The notes beneath the pieces are model-generated. The model ran no database searches. It was given only the letters and a program-made list of their open reading frames with translations, and had not been told where the DNA came from. From Candidatus Woesearchaeota archaeon (lineage in GTDB: Archaea > Nanobdellota > Nanobdellia > Woesearchaeales > ARS49), in assembly GCA_018302815.1 (NCBI GenBank), contig JAGVZE010000007.1, positions 186,001-250,000 on the forward strand: 64,000 nt of DNA, in the 5' to 3' direction. Both the position numbers and the translations under genes were made by a program. Of the stretch, positions 1 through 9,367 are shown in pieces (the stretch's first letter is position 1; every line of letters begins with the position of its first letter).

Positions 1-239
1 GCTCCTTTTATCGCGTGCTCCCCATCCACTATGAGAGATCCCCTGCTTTGAATCCAGTCTGCCTGAGCCTTTGATGTGTGATACATCGCGCAGCTAAGTT
101 CCCCCTCTCTTGTGAGGTTCTTTAAAAGCTCAAAACAGTCTGTTTTATCGCAAAAGAAGGCGAAAACAGCCCCTGTTTCTGAAGGAAGAACGCTTTGGCT
201 TAAACAACCAGTGAGCAGGATAAATATGAGCAGTCTCAT
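1..239 (-). CDS. N-terminal fragment of a lipoprotein, possibly phospholipase D-like
   Basis: The gene runs off the left edge, so only about 79 residues are visible. The protein starts MRLLIFILLTGC, a short hydrophobic signal ending in a lipobox, so it is probably lipid-anchored outside the cell. The stretch after it (a Phe-Phe-Cys segment, then Ser-Cys-Ala-Met-Tyr) resembles the start of archaeal PLD-superfamily proteins; this is a weak, by-eye match because the HKD motifs lie outside the window. An in-frame ATG exists at 248, but a TATA-like ACTTATAAAG near 261-270 places the +1 at about 239, which favours a leaderless start there. Confidence 0.55.
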   Translation of the reverse strand, partial: MRLLIFILLTGCLSQSVLPSETGAVFAFFCDKTDCFELLKNLTREGELSCAMYHTSKAQADWIQSRGSLIVDGEHAIKG

Positions 240-330
240 TCCATTCATTTATAAAGGGGGCTTTATAAGTTTATTCAGGGTTTATTCGTAAGAATTATGT
301 TGCCACTTCGGAGTGGTCTTAAAGCGAAAG

Positions 331-387
331 CTTTAAATACCACTTGTACTATCCAGTAGTAGTAATGAGGTGAAAATGCCTCGTTAA
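331..387 (+). promoter_or_regulatory. Orphan promoter and ribosome-binding site with a 3-codon ORF
   Basis: A strong archaeal TATA box (CTTTAAATA, 331-339) is followed by GAGGTG and a start codon at 376, but the frame reads only ATG CCT CGT TAA. GAGG and CCTC around the start can also pair as a small hairpin. No plus-strand gene follows; downstream sequence is antisense to the 3' end of the S16 protease gene. It may be a remnant of a lost gene, a minigene, or the promoter of an antisense RNA. Confidence 0.35.
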
Positions 388-396
388 TATTCAAGA

Positions 397-2160
397 TCAC
401 CTCTTTTTCCCTCGCAGGCGTCGCTTCGGCGGCGCTTGCAGGGTTTTTTCTCTATTCCCTGATAGAAGTCTAAAGATAGAATATGCGATAACTACGCCTA
501 TAATCATTCCAGCTGCGAAAGCTAAAGTCGCTGAAGGAATCCTCACGACGACTCGCTTTTCAATCTTCACCTGCTCTGCCTGTCTCTTCTCGAAATAAAT
601 ATCCAGATTCGATAGTTCAAGAGCATACTCCGCGAAAAGCAACGATGACACGTTGTCGAATTCCTGCAAACTGCTCGCGTATTCATAATAACTATACGCT
701 ATAATCGGAAACACGCCTTTCTTCTGCGCTTTCATCAAAGCCTCTTTTGAGACATCAAGCTTGAGCGAAATCAATTCGCCGAAACGATCCTCTTCAACAC
801 CCATCACGCCCAGAACAACATCAGCTTCTGCCTTAGCTTTAGACGCAGTATACAAGCACATACTGTGCTTATTTTCTCTTAAAAGCGCGTAGGCATCATC
901 AATATCTGCCCTTGTCCCGTCAAGCGCGTCAGGAATCACGCTGCGAACATAATTATACCTCTCTTCAGCCTCTGAAATCTTTGAAACACAGCCTTTTTCC
1001 AGCGATTTCTCATCAATAATCAACTGCTGACTGCTTCCATCGAAAAACCTAGACCATGTGACTCCTGAAAACAATCGCTCTTCTGCGTACGCAACATCAC
1101 GCGCAGCTGTAGATCTCGCCTTGCTTTTGGATTCATTCGCATCGAACAATAATTCAAGAGCCTCATCAACACGCTCAAGCACAGCCATAGCTGTCTGCAA
1201 ATCAGTCAAAGTCGTGATGTTCTTGCTTTCCACGTTCTTTTTTACTCTCTGCGCCTCTACTACAAGCTCATAGATTTGTTTCTCAAGTTCGGCATTAGAG
1301 ACATTATACTCGATATTCTGTTTATATTCAACATTAGACCTGAAACAATACGACGCCGCAGCGTAAAATTCACCCTGCTCAAACGCCTTTTTTGCTCTTG
1401 CTGAATACTCCTGCGCTTTAGTGTCATTGCGCGCTTTTTTCGAGTAAGATTGCGAACGTTCGCATAAGTCCTGCGCTACATCACGCATAGTCATCGCGTA
1501 TTTTTCATCGATTTTAAGCGACTCATTGAATCGCACACGAGGGACGCCCAGTTCAAGCTCAAGCACTTCGCCAATCGTAGCCACTTCCATAACAGTGACA
1601 TTAAGCTGCTTTCCATACTCGATAAGGTCTATTGTTTTATTGCCTTCCTTAGAATCTTTAGTTCCTTTAGGTATATACGCGCGCTTTATCCCATGCTCGG
1701 CAGCAGCCTCGATCTTGAATCTCAAACCGCCAACAGGACCAATTAGGCCTCCGCTATTAATAGTGCCCGTCATCGCAACATCATCAGGGACGGATTTGTT
1801 AAGAAGCAAGGCTGATGTTATGAATGTCGCAGCGCTTCCAGCACTAGGACCTCCAACTATCCCCGGCAATGCTTGGATAGTGAACAAGAAATCCTTGTCT
1901 GAGCAATCAACGTCCAGCTCTTTGCAGGCCGTCTGCTGGGCAAATCTTAGGCTCGCCTGCGTAGTCACCTTAGTCATAGGATACGTTTCGAGGAAAACCC
2001 GCTCTTTTCCATCATGAATCTCAAGATCAAGCCTTGCGACACCACCAGACTGGCCAGTTCCGTTCTCAATCATGGCAAGAAGCAAGATGGAATCTTTTTG
2101 GATTGGAGATGCGAGAGCTAATGAAGATAACAACAACAGGAATATCAACGCTTTTTTCAT
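397..2160 (-). CDS. Membrane-anchored Lon-type (S16) serine protease
   Basis: A 587-residue protein with an N-terminal signal sequence (MKKALIFLLLLSSLALA) and a Lon-family proteolytic domain at about residues 20-215. The Ser-Lys dyad is visible: Ser106 in GPSAGSAAT and Lys149 in GGLRFKIEAA. No AAA+ domain is present, so unlike Lon it is not an ATP-driven machine. A helical middle region leads to a C-terminal transmembrane segment (about 545-570) and a basic tail, placing the protease outside the membrane with a cytoplasmic tail. Secreted S16-only proteins are common in archaea; substrates are unknown. The open frame extends upstream to 2307, but the signal peptide begins at 2160 and TTCTTAAAC lies about 27 nt before it. 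Confidence 0.9.
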   Translation of the reverse strand: MKKALIFLLLLSSLALASPIQKDSILLLAMIENGTGQSGGVARLDLEIHDGKERVFLETYPMTKVTTQASLRFAQQTACKELDVDCSDKDFLFTIQALPGIVGGPSAGSAATFITSALLLNKSVPDDVAMTGTINSGGLIGPVGGLRFKIEAAAEHGIKRAYIPKGTKDSKEGNKTIDLIEYGKQLNVTVMEVATIGEVLELELGVPRVRFNESLKIDEKYAMTMRDVAQDLCERSQSYSKKARNDTKAQEYSARAKKAFEQGEFYAAASYCFRSNVEYKQNIEYNVSNAELEKQIYELVVEAQRVKKNVESKNITTLTDLQTAMAVLERVDEALELLFDANESKSKARSTAARDVAYAEERLFSGVTWSRFFDGSSQQLIIDEKSLEKGCVSKISEAEERYNYVRSVIPDALDGTRADIDDAYALLRENKHSMCLYTASKAKAEADVVLGVMGVEEDRFGELISLKLDVSKEALMKAQKKGVFPIIAYSYYEYASSLQEFDNVSSLLFAEYALELSNLDIYFEKRQAEQVKIEKRVVVRIPSATLAFAAGMIIGVVIAYSIFRLLSGNREKTLQAPPKRRLRGKKR

Positions 2161-2248
2161 ATAACCTATTGATGGTAAGGAGTTTAAGAACTTTATGCAC
2201 AGCGCAATGCGTCGAATCGTATATAAACAACCCAAATATGCCTCTCTT

Positions 2249-3145
2249 ATGGACGAATGGTATCGCAGCGTGGAACGAGAATCTGGAATTGGAGACCCTT
2301 TAGCCACAAGAAGGCTTGCTACATTGGAGCGAAGAAGAGGAATGCCGAACCGAGTTCTTGAAAGGCTGTCTTCAGCGCTTTTACAAGACCCTCAAAATGA
2401 AGACTTACAAAAGGAATACCGAGCTGCAGGAGGTTTTTGGATAGAACGCACGCGAGATGAAATACTCGGCGATTCATTTATCTACATAAATATGGAATTC
2501 AACGGGCAAAAAGTCACGTTTGCGCGAAAGAGCGAACCTATAATGCATGGCTGGTTATCCAGAGACAAACAATGCCACTCACTTCAAACAACCGCAGAGT
2601 TCGAATACGCAACCCGCCTCCAGCTCCTTGAATACAAAAATCATCCCGCTCTCGCGCAAACAATATCCGAAGCGCTAACGACGCATAAATTGGAATTTTT
2701 GCCCCCAACAGGCATCATACTAGCAGACGTTTTCTCACTTGATGGAGCGCTACATTTCGAAGAATCAAAACTCTTTGGAAGGTCAGGGCAACGCGTTCTT
2801 GCTTATCCTTTGCAGCACGCGCCCGGAAACTGCCACTTCCTGCTTTGCGACTGTCCTGACCACAATACAGGAGATACTCCTCCTGCGTATATTGCTGAGT
2901 TTTTGCGCGGGCTCCTTGGCGAAAGATACGCGCAAGGATTGGCAGCCTCGCGTGAAATCCTGAAGAAACCAGGAAGACACATACCTATAACCCTCACAAT
3001 GCCATCCTTGGAAGAAATCACTGATGATAATTTTCAACTCGTTGCAAGAAAAGGAATGACTGAACTTAGAATAGAGAAACCGCACACATTACAAAACATG
3101 TTCAAGTTAGCCTACAAGTTGATAAGGCCAATTAACCCTATCTGA
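2249..3145 (+). CDS. Hypothetical protein
   Basis: I do not recognise the family. The frame opens at 2195, but a good TATA box (GTATATAAAC, 2218-2227) sits 27 nt before the ATG at 2249, so the leaderless start MDEWYRSVERESG is preferred (298 residues); 2195 and 2207 are alternatives. The protein is soluble, with no signal or membrane segment. The N-terminal region is helical and rich in Arg and Glu, and the rest is mixed. A C-x-C pair (LLCDCPDH) lies near residue 205. The 3' end overlaps the stop end of topA by 8 nt in convergent orientation. The promoter lies head-to-head with the S16 protease gene. Confidence 0.7.
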   Translation: MDEWYRSVERESGIGDPLATRRLATLERRRGMPNRVLERLSSALLQDPQNEDLQKEYRAAGGFWIERTRDEILGDSFIYINMEFNGQKVTFARKSEPIMHGWLSRDKQCHSLQTTAEFEYATRLQLLEYKNHPALAQTISEALTTHKLEFLPPTGIILADVFSLDGALHFEESKLFGRSGQRVLAYPLQHAPGNCHFLLCDCPDHNTGDTPPAYIAEFLRGLLGERYAQGLAASREILKKPGRHIPITLTMPSLEEITDDNFQLVARKGMTELRIEKPHTLQNMFKLAYKLIRPINPI

Positions 3146-5438
3146 CTTTCTTCTTCCTAACCACTTTTTTCTTAGCAGGCTTCTCATCGTCTTCCATAGG
3201 AACATCTGCTGTGGCCTCAAGAGATGCGCTGCTTTCAACTTTTTCATCAATTGCAGCAGGCTCCTCCTTCTTTGGCACCCTTGCGATATTGCGGCATTTT
3301 GGGAACTTGTTGCACGCTAGGAACGAGCCATAAACAGAACGCCTCACAACCATAGTACCTTCCTTGCACTTCTCGCACGGACGCTCCTTGAGGTCCGGCG
3401 ATTGCTTGCTTGGGCAGTCTAGATTGATGCAGACTTCCTGCGGACGCTTGCCCTTTCGAATCATCTTAATCATAGCGAAACTGCACACCTTGCAGATGTC
3501 CGGCGTAACTTCAACAAGCCCTGACGCGGGAACCTTAAAAGTCGTCTTACATTCAGGATACTTATTGCACGCGATGAACCTTCCGAACTTGCCGACACGC
3601 AAAATAAGGTCGCCATCCTTGCACGTATGACACTTGCCGACCGTAGTCATGGCGGCACGCGTTTCAGTGAACGTTTTCTTCAACTCTTCGCCAATCTCCT
3701 TTTCCTTGCTCTTGAATTCAGCTAACAATTCTTTTAGCACCTTTCTTGCCTCTTCCAAAACTTGCGGCTCGTGCGTCTTGCCTTCCCTGATGTTCTCCAT
3801 ATCGAGCTCGAAATGACGCGTTAGCTCCTCATCAAGAATTTTCGGACAATGCTTTTCAAGAATTCCAATAGTGTGAAAGCCAAGCTCTGTGACTTCAATG
3901 GCTTCGCCTATGATATAGTTCCTCTTCTTGAGCGTTTCTATGATTTCAGCTCTTGTAGCTTTGGTTCCTAAGTTTCTTTTCTCTAATTCACGGATAAGGC
4001 TAGCAGGAGTGTAACGTTTAGGAGGCTTAGTTTCTTCAGTATGCAGTATTATATCTTTGATGACAATCTCTTCCTTTTCCTTGACCGTCGGAAGCTCAGC
4101 CTCTTCTAGTTTGACATACGGAGCGTAGAACACATGCCAGTTGGACGCCACAGTCCTTGTGCCCCGCGCTTGGAACTTCTCCTGCGCGCAGTCGAGTATG
4201 ATTGTCATAGTCTCTCTAATTGCAGGCTCGCCGAAAGTAGCGAAGAATCTTTTTACGATAAGGTCGTATACTTTCGCTTCTCTTCCGTCGATAGATTTAG
4301 GCAAAATGCCGGTCGGATAAATGGCAGGGTGAGCAGGATCCGTCTTTTTGCCGTTGTTTGGCTTCAGATTACCTTTTTGCAAAAGCATATTCGCCAAATC
4401 CTGATATTCAAGATGCTTTGAGAGGTCCTTTAGAATTTTCGTGAAGCCCAAATTTTCAGGCAACTGCTGGCTGCTAGTTCTAGGATACGAAATCCATCCA
4501 TTCGTGTACAATTCCTGCGCGATTTGAAGAGTGACTTTAGGGTTGAGGCTGAACAAACGGTACGCTTCTGTCTGAAGAGTTGTCAAATCGAACGGCATAG
4601 GAGGAGATTGATTGAACTGCGTTCGATCGATAGCTGAAACAGTAGCGGACTTCTTATCTTTGACTTTGTCCATCACCAAGTCAGCTTTGTCTTTCTCCCA
4701 GAATTTATCAGCTTCGTGCCAAGCGATGAGGTCAGCGCCCTTAGTTTTTCCCTGAAGCTCTATCTGCCAGAACGGCACTGGCTTAAACGCCTTGATTTCG
4801 CGCTCGCGGTCAGTAACTATCTTCAATGCAGGACCCTGAACCCGCCCAGTGCTCAGAATCTTGAACATTCCGGCAGTTTTGATAGCTTTTGTGAGCGCGC
4901 GGGAAATATTGATACCATAATAGAAATCCAAGAAGTGGCGGGTTTCTCCTGCTTCCGCCTGCTTCCAATCGATGTGCGGAGAAGCTTTGTCGTACGCTTC
5001 TATCAGGTCTTCTTTAGTGAGAGTCGAGAACTTCATACGGCGCGCGTCCTTGCGCTTGCACGCATATCTTACGGCGTTAAGACCTATGACTTCTCCCTCG
5101 ACATCGTAGTCTGTAGCCACGGTTATCGAATCAGCATCTTTAGACAATTTTTTTAACGCTTCAAGATATTTCTTGCTAAAATCAGCATCCTTGCTAATCT
5201 CGTAATTCGGAACCCATTCAATATCGAAAACAGGATAAGAAAACCCTTTTGATTTCTCTTTTTCCGCAAGACCGAATAAGTGGCCAACAGCGCAGCCAAC
5301 GACGATTTCTTTACCGTGATATTTGACTTCGTAATACGGAACGCCCTTGATGTCTTTTTTTGTGAGCTTTCCTTCTGACAACGCTTCTGCTACTTTCTTA
5401 CTCGCGTTCGGCTTCTCTGTGATGATAAGCTCGTACAT
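3138..5438 (-). CDS. topA: DNA topoisomerase I (type IA), archaeal
   Basis: This 766-residue enzyme relaxes negatively supercoiled DNA by transient single-strand cleavage. The TOPRIM domain comes first (Glu8 in ITEKPNASKK; acidic cluster DYDVEGE at 110-116), and the catalytic tyrosine is Tyr318 in WISYPRTSSQQLP. The C-terminal ~170 residues carry three zinc-ribbon units (C-x2-C...C-x5-C types; CHTCKDG, CKVCSFA, CEKCKEG) that bind single-stranded DNA, then a Lys/Arg-rich tail. Length and zinc-ribbon number fit archaeal topoisomerase I. A TATA-like CTTTTTAAAC precedes the start by about 33 nt. The gene overlaps the convergent upstream gene by 8 nt. Confidence 0.97.
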   Translation of the reverse strand: MYELIITEKPNASKKVAEALSEGKLTKKDIKGVPYYEVKYHGKEIVVGCAVGHLFGLAEKEKSKGFSYPVFDIEWVPNYEISKDADFSKKYLEALKKLSKDADSITVATDYDVEGEVIGLNAVRYACKRKDARRMKFSTLTKEDLIEAYDKASPHIDWKQAEAGETRHFLDFYYGINISRALTKAIKTAGMFKILSTGRVQGPALKIVTDREREIKAFKPVPFWQIELQGKTKGADLIAWHEADKFWEKDKADLVMDKVKDKKSATVSAIDRTQFNQSPPMPFDLTTLQTEAYRLFSLNPKVTLQIAQELYTNGWISYPRTSSQQLPENLGFTKILKDLSKHLEYQDLANMLLQKGNLKPNNGKKTDPAHPAIYPTGILPKSIDGREAKVYDLIVKRFFATFGEPAIRETMTIILDCAQEKFQARGTRTVASNWHVFYAPYVKLEEAELPTVKEKEEIVIKDIILHTEETKPPKRYTPASLIRELEKRNLGTKATRAEIIETLKKRNYIIGEAIEVTELGFHTIGILEKHCPKILDEELTRHFELDMENIREGKTHEPQVLEEARKVLKELLAEFKSKEKEIGEELKKTFTETRAAMTTVGKCHTCKDGDLILRVGKFGRFIACNKYPECKTTFKVPASGLVEVTPDICKVCSFAMIKMIRKGKRPQEVCINLDCPSKQSPDLKERPCEKCKEGTMVVRRSVYGSFLACNKFPKCRNIARVPKKEEPAAIDEKVESSASLEATADVPMEDDEKPAKKKVVRKKKVR

Positions 5439-5531
5439 ACTATATTATATGCAGGCAAGGAGTTTAAAAAGTATTCGGTGGTGTAATTGGAAATAGAAGC
5501 ACTAATAAACATCTTATTTTGAGGTGGTCTT

Positions 5532-6323
5532 ATGGATGAAAATTTGCGCGATCTTGAAAGGAAAGTCGCGAACGGACAAGAAATGGTTGCTGTTCTCGTA
5601 CGGCCGTACGCGCGGGCAGGAAAATTCGCGATAGAGGAAATCGAGCCTGAACAGTTCGAACCACATTCAAAACTCCACAACGTCGAAGGAAAGACAATTG
5701 ATTTGTATTCTGAGCGGTCTTACACCATCGACAGCATGGGAGGATTCATATCGCTTCCTCCGATACGAGAACGTAAACGTTGCGGACTCGAAACAGAGCC
5801 CATACCGGGCTGGTTCATGCCGTCAGCAAAAACATACTTTTCAATCTGGAAAGCGTTTTATGACAACCAGAACTCATTTTTTGGAGAGAAGCTACAATAC
5901 ATACGAGAGACATTCGCTCTTGAAGCCTCACGCATGCAGATACAAGACCGGGACGCGAATCCTTGCTTCGAGCCATCAAAATATTGGATGCTCTCGGATA
6001 CGCTCCTTGAGCATAACAACGGCTCCTGGACGTGCACGCATTATCCAAAAAATCCAGAGCGTGAGGAACGAATATCCTTCGAGCCGTCTGATGAATTCAC
6101 TCCCGAATTATGTTCGAGCTTGTTCGGAAATAACGATGCTGAAGAAGTGAAAACAGTCCTTGAATGGATGACGCATCACAAACCGGTCATCGTGAATGAA
6201 ACGAATCGATATCTTAAAGTTCCTAAAACCTGCGCGTTCAGGGTTGAGCCGCACAGGGGACGCTTTGAAGTGCATCTGCGCGATTTTCGAACACGCGGAG
6301 CAAGCTGGCACGTGCGCTATTAA
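5532..6323 (+). CDS. Hypothetical protein
   Basis: An unrecognised 263-residue soluble protein. The start is fixed by a strong ribosome-binding site, GAGGTGGT, five bases before the ATG. It has no signal peptide or membrane segment. Aromatic and charged residues are abundant (Trp-rich middle, GWFMPSAKTYFSIWKAFYDN region), with four to five scattered cysteines and no clear metal motif. Its last 4 nt overlap the convergent M64-partner gene. It is divergent from topA, with both promoters inside a 93-nt gap. Confidence 0.7.
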   Translation: MDENLRDLERKVANGQEMVAVLVRPYARAGKFAIEEIEPEQFEPHSKLHNVEGKTIDLYSERSYTIDSMGGFISLPPIRERKRCGLETEPIPGWFMPSAKTYFSIWKAFYDNQNSFFGEKLQYIRETFALEASRMQIQDRDANPCFEPSKYWMLSDTLLEHNNGSWTCTHYPKNPEREERISFEPSDEFTPELCSSLFGNNDAEEVKTVLEWMTHHKPVIVNETNRYLKVPKTCAFRVEPHRGRFEVHLRDFRTRGASWHVRY

Positions 6324-7048
6324 GCTTTCTTTATCTTTCGCCGTCTTAGCAGAACTATCGCCAAGATTATCAGAATTATGAGCCACCAGTAGCTTTTCGC
6401 CGCATCCGCGCCTTTACCTGCGAGGTTTGAAGGGCTAAAGTCGCTCAAGTCAATGCCTCCAAGCAAACCGCCGTCTTCTAATTCGGAACGTGGAATAAGC
6501 GGAAGATTCTCTGTCTTTGCTGCGTTGGGGTTCACGGGCTTACCATCGAGCCACTGTTGAACAGGACCAGTCTCGCCAGCAAGACAATCAGAACACAATC
6601 CGGAAACTTCTCTGCCCGTGCACAGCTTATTCTGATCGCACTGCGCGAAAGAAGAGACATCAAGCGTTCGCATCCTGCGTCCCTCTTCATCGAAGAGCTC
6701 TATTGTTTTTCCTTCAGTGAAATACGGAAGGAGAACGATGTGGTCGAAATCGTCAATTTGGACCCAATTTCCCCAATAACCATCTGAACGCATGGGCGCT
6801 TCTATCTGCGATTGCACGGTGAAATATGAACGATACAATTCAGCGCCGAGGTGGTCCTTAAGAACGAGCATGAACCCTTCTCGTGCCTGCATCAGACGGT
6901 CAGGAGCGTAGCCTTGCTGAACATCGACAGACGCCTTCGTGAATCCTCCCTCTTTGTAATGAAGATTCACAGTGTATGATTTATCCTTGAGCGGAACCGC
7001 CGACACCGCGATTGATAACAAAACGAGCAGGATAATCAGTTTTCTCAT
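6320..7048 (-). CDS. Single-pass membrane partner of M64-type peptidase (cassette 1)
   Basis: A 242-residue protein with a signal peptide (MRKLIILLVLLSIAVSAVP), an extracellular beta-rich domain (about 22-130), a Cys pair region (CDQNKLC, CSDC), a linker, and one C-terminal transmembrane helix (SYWWLIILIILAIVLL) ending in RRRKIKKA. Its ATG overlaps the TGA of the upstream metallopeptidase gene (ATGA), so the two are translationally coupled. The extracellular domain resembles the protein at 25889-26413: both have a G(Y/F)AP element, a Y-x-V/I strand near the start and a TIEL/SVTL-D-x-x-GR strand. The repeated pairing suggests a dedicated anchor, receptor or inhibitor for the peptidase, which is inference. 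Confidence 0.8.
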   Translation of the reverse strand: MRKLIILLVLLSIAVSAVPLKDKSYTVNLHYKEGGFTKASVDVQQGYAPDRLMQAREGFMLVLKDHLGAELYRSYFTVQSQIEAPMRSDGYWGNWVQIDDFDHIVLLPYFTEGKTIELFDEEGRRMRTLDVSSFAQCDQNKLCTGREVSGLCSDCLAGETGPVQQWLDGKPVNPNAAKTENLPLIPRSELEDGGLLGGIDLSDFSPSNLAGKGADAAKSYWWLIILIILAIVLLRRRKIKKA

Positions 7049-9258
7049 TGATACGCCCCCAGCACGGTCTTGAGATGGTTGCTCGATACAGTTCCAAAGA
7101 ACATATTATTCACGTTATCCTTCATGATGTCTCCGCTAGTTGTAGAACGATACCAGTTCTCATATGAACATTTCTGCACGCATTCGAGCCCTTGCGTTCC
7201 GCTCCACTTCTGACACGTGCTTGACTCATCACAATTCGCGCGAGGATGCACAGTTGTCGTGTTCGAACCGTATGAATACTCATCATCAAGCCCCATCATA
7301 TGGCCCAGCTCGTGCACGAATACTCCCGTGGCAAGACCGCCATTGTAACTCACCGCGATGCTTCCACCGCTGCCGCCATACTGGCTTGCGCTATTCACCA
7401 GCACAAGCACGTTGTTGTACGGGCATTTTGAAGCGAGCGAAGTAGCCTTCGCAGTATCGCAGACGAGCAAACGCCACAAGTTCTGGCCATCAGGGTCTCC
7501 TGGCGCCTTTGTATACCTGCAATTAAGATTCTCGCTGAACTTTTCGATACGATAAAAGTTGATCCTCGCTTTTTCCGACTTGAACGGCTCCATGTTGATG
7601 AACGTGCCGTAGACCGTATTCACGTCAGTTTCGAACTTCGCCTTGTCCGCCGCTGTGTATTTGTCAGGAACAACGACAACGTCCCATTTCTGCGCAGGAT
7701 CGCCGCTCCGTAGTACTCGCTTGCACACTTCGACAGGCTTGCACTTGTGCTCGTTCGTGTCACAGGCAGTATCTTCGGCAGTGCACTGCGCGTCATTACA
7801 GCACTCGTGCGGAACACACGCATGGTCTTTCACTTCACCGCACTCGCATGGAACCTGCACACACTCTCCATTTTCGCAATGGTACGTGACAGAACAGTCG
7901 CTGTTTGACTCGCACGCGTTCTCAACGCACTCGTGCGCCCTTACTTTGCCTTTTGAACAAGGAACATCCACGCACACGTTCGAATCGCACTTCTCATCGT
8001 CAGGACATTTATCATCGCTGCAGCACGCGTACTTCTCGCACTTGTGGTCCTTTATCTCGCCGCAATCGCACTCTATCACCTGGCATTTACCGCCATCGCA
8101 CTTCTCAGATGCGGTGCAGTTCTTATCAGACTCGCACGAACGCCCGCCGGTTCCAGAGATTGTTACACTCGTCGGTTCAACGCAGGACTTGCCATCCTCT
8201 GATTTTTTCCAACCAGCAGGACACTTGCATTTCTTGTTGGCTGGATCGTACACTGAACCTTGGAACCTTTGCGGGCACGCCTCATCACCATATTCTTCTG
8301 GCGTTTGACACTTGGTGCCATCAACGCTTGCGCGATATCCTTCTGCGCACCCGCACACTCCTTCCTTGCACGCATATCCGGACGGGCACGGTTTCTCTGC
8401 AGAACAGGACTGGCCGATGGCGTCTGTGCCCTGCACGCAAGATTTCCTATCATCTGAAGGCACTTTACCCGAAGGACAGCCGCATTTTTTCTCACTTAAA
8501 ACGTAAACCGCTCCCAGATACCTATCGTTGCACACCTGCGTTCCGAACTCTTCAGGACTCTCGCACACGCCAGTGAACGCTGACGCGAATTTCTTCGGGT
8601 CTTCACAGACACACTTTTTCGTTGAAGGATTCCACGTAGCATCCAAAATCCACGCGCACTGATTCTCAACCTGTTGCTCGGTTTGGCAACCTCTTCTGTA
8701 CAAATCCTGAATGAATCCATCCTTGCAGCCGCACTTACCAGCCACATATTGCATATTAGGACGCGCCTCGCACTCCTGCTGCCGAGTCTGCGTTTGAGCA
8801 GGAGAGCTTGAAGATGAAGTAGTTGTACCCGTTCCTGATGAGCTTGTTGTACCAGATGACGATGGAGGACTCGAGCTAGACTGCGTTGATGAAGGAGGCG
8901 AACTCGAACCGCCAACGACGCACGCACTCTTATCCGCGTTCAAACCGTAACCTGCAACACACTCTCCGGTTATAGGATTCCAATTCGACGTGCTTTTCGA
9001 ACAATCCTCGCCTTCTGGAAGACAATGCGTCACAAGACCATTCTCGTCACCACATGTCACCCGGGGTGTTCCGCCCCACTCGCTTGTCCAGCACGAACAC
9101 GCCTCGCTGTACAGCCTTCCTGTTCCCGGAGGACATTTCTCCTGAACGCAGCCGATGACACCGCGGCTATATACCCGTCCAGGGCCGCAAGCATCGTCTG
9201 CTGCAACGAGCGGGATGATAGAGAATACTATGAGCGCAATGAGCACTAGTTTTCGCAT
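7045..9258 (-). CDS. Secreted Cys-rich M64-type zinc metallopeptidase (cassette 1)
   Basis: A 737-residue secreted protein: signal peptide (MRKLVLIALIVFSIIPLVA), Cys-rich N-terminus, a Ser/Thr linker (about 115-155), a series of small Cys modules of EGF-like or CxxG...KSC type, then repeats of the form CxCGE-(I/V)-KDHxC...CC, and a C-terminal catalytic domain from about residue 510. The zinc motif is HELGHMMGLDDEY (His649, Glu650, His653), typical of IgA-peptidase M64-like enzymes. The catalytic domain is paralogous to the protein at 24762-25892. A TATA box (CTTAAATAC) 27 nt before the ATG at 9258 supports a leaderless start. The Cys modules probably act in adhesion or cell-wall binding. Confidence 0.85.
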   Translation of the reverse strand: MRKLVLIALIVFSIIPLVAADDACGPGRVYSRGVIGCVQEKCPPGTGRLYSEACSCWTSEWGGTPRVTCGDENGLVTHCLPEGEDCSKSTSNWNPITGECVAGYGLNADKSACVVGGSSSPPSSTQSSSSPPSSSGTTSSSGTGTTTSSSSSPAQTQTRQQECEARPNMQYVAGKCGCKDGFIQDLYRRGCQTEQQVENQCAWILDATWNPSTKKCVCEDPKKFASAFTGVCESPEEFGTQVCNDRYLGAVYVLSEKKCGCPSGKVPSDDRKSCVQGTDAIGQSCSAEKPCPSGYACKEGVCGCAEGYRASVDGTKCQTPEEYGDEACPQRFQGSVYDPANKKCKCPAGWKKSEDGKSCVEPTSVTISGTGGRSCESDKNCTASEKCDGGKCQVIECDCGEIKDHKCEKYACCSDDKCPDDEKCDSNVCVDVPCSKGKVRAHECVENACESNSDCSVTYHCENGECVQVPCECGEVKDHACVPHECCNDAQCTAEDTACDTNEHKCKPVEVCKRVLRSGDPAQKWDVVVVPDKYTAADKAKFETDVNTVYGTFINMEPFKSEKARINFYRIEKFSENLNCRYTKAPGDPDGQNLWRLLVCDTAKATSLASKCPYNNVLVLVNSASQYGGSGGSIAVSYNGGLATGVFVHELGHMMGLDDEYSYGSNTTTVHPRANCDESSTCQKWSGTQGLECVQKCSYENWYRSTTSGDIMKDNVNNMFFGTVSSNHLKTVLGAYQ

Positions 9259-9367
9259 GAAACGCAATCAAGAGTACTGTGTATTTAAGCGTGACGTCGT
9301 ACAGAATTCGTTCTTGTCCTGCCAATACCTATAAATACTGTTATTTCCTTATAATCGGAAAAGAGGA

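Noticed and set aside
7643-8576. Long plus-strand ORFs opposite the Cys-rich part of the M64 peptidase
   Set aside because: They are antisense shadows of a Cys/Gly-rich coding sequence: His/Ser/Thr/Arg-rich low-complexity products, no promoter or SD, and a fully supported gene on the other strand.
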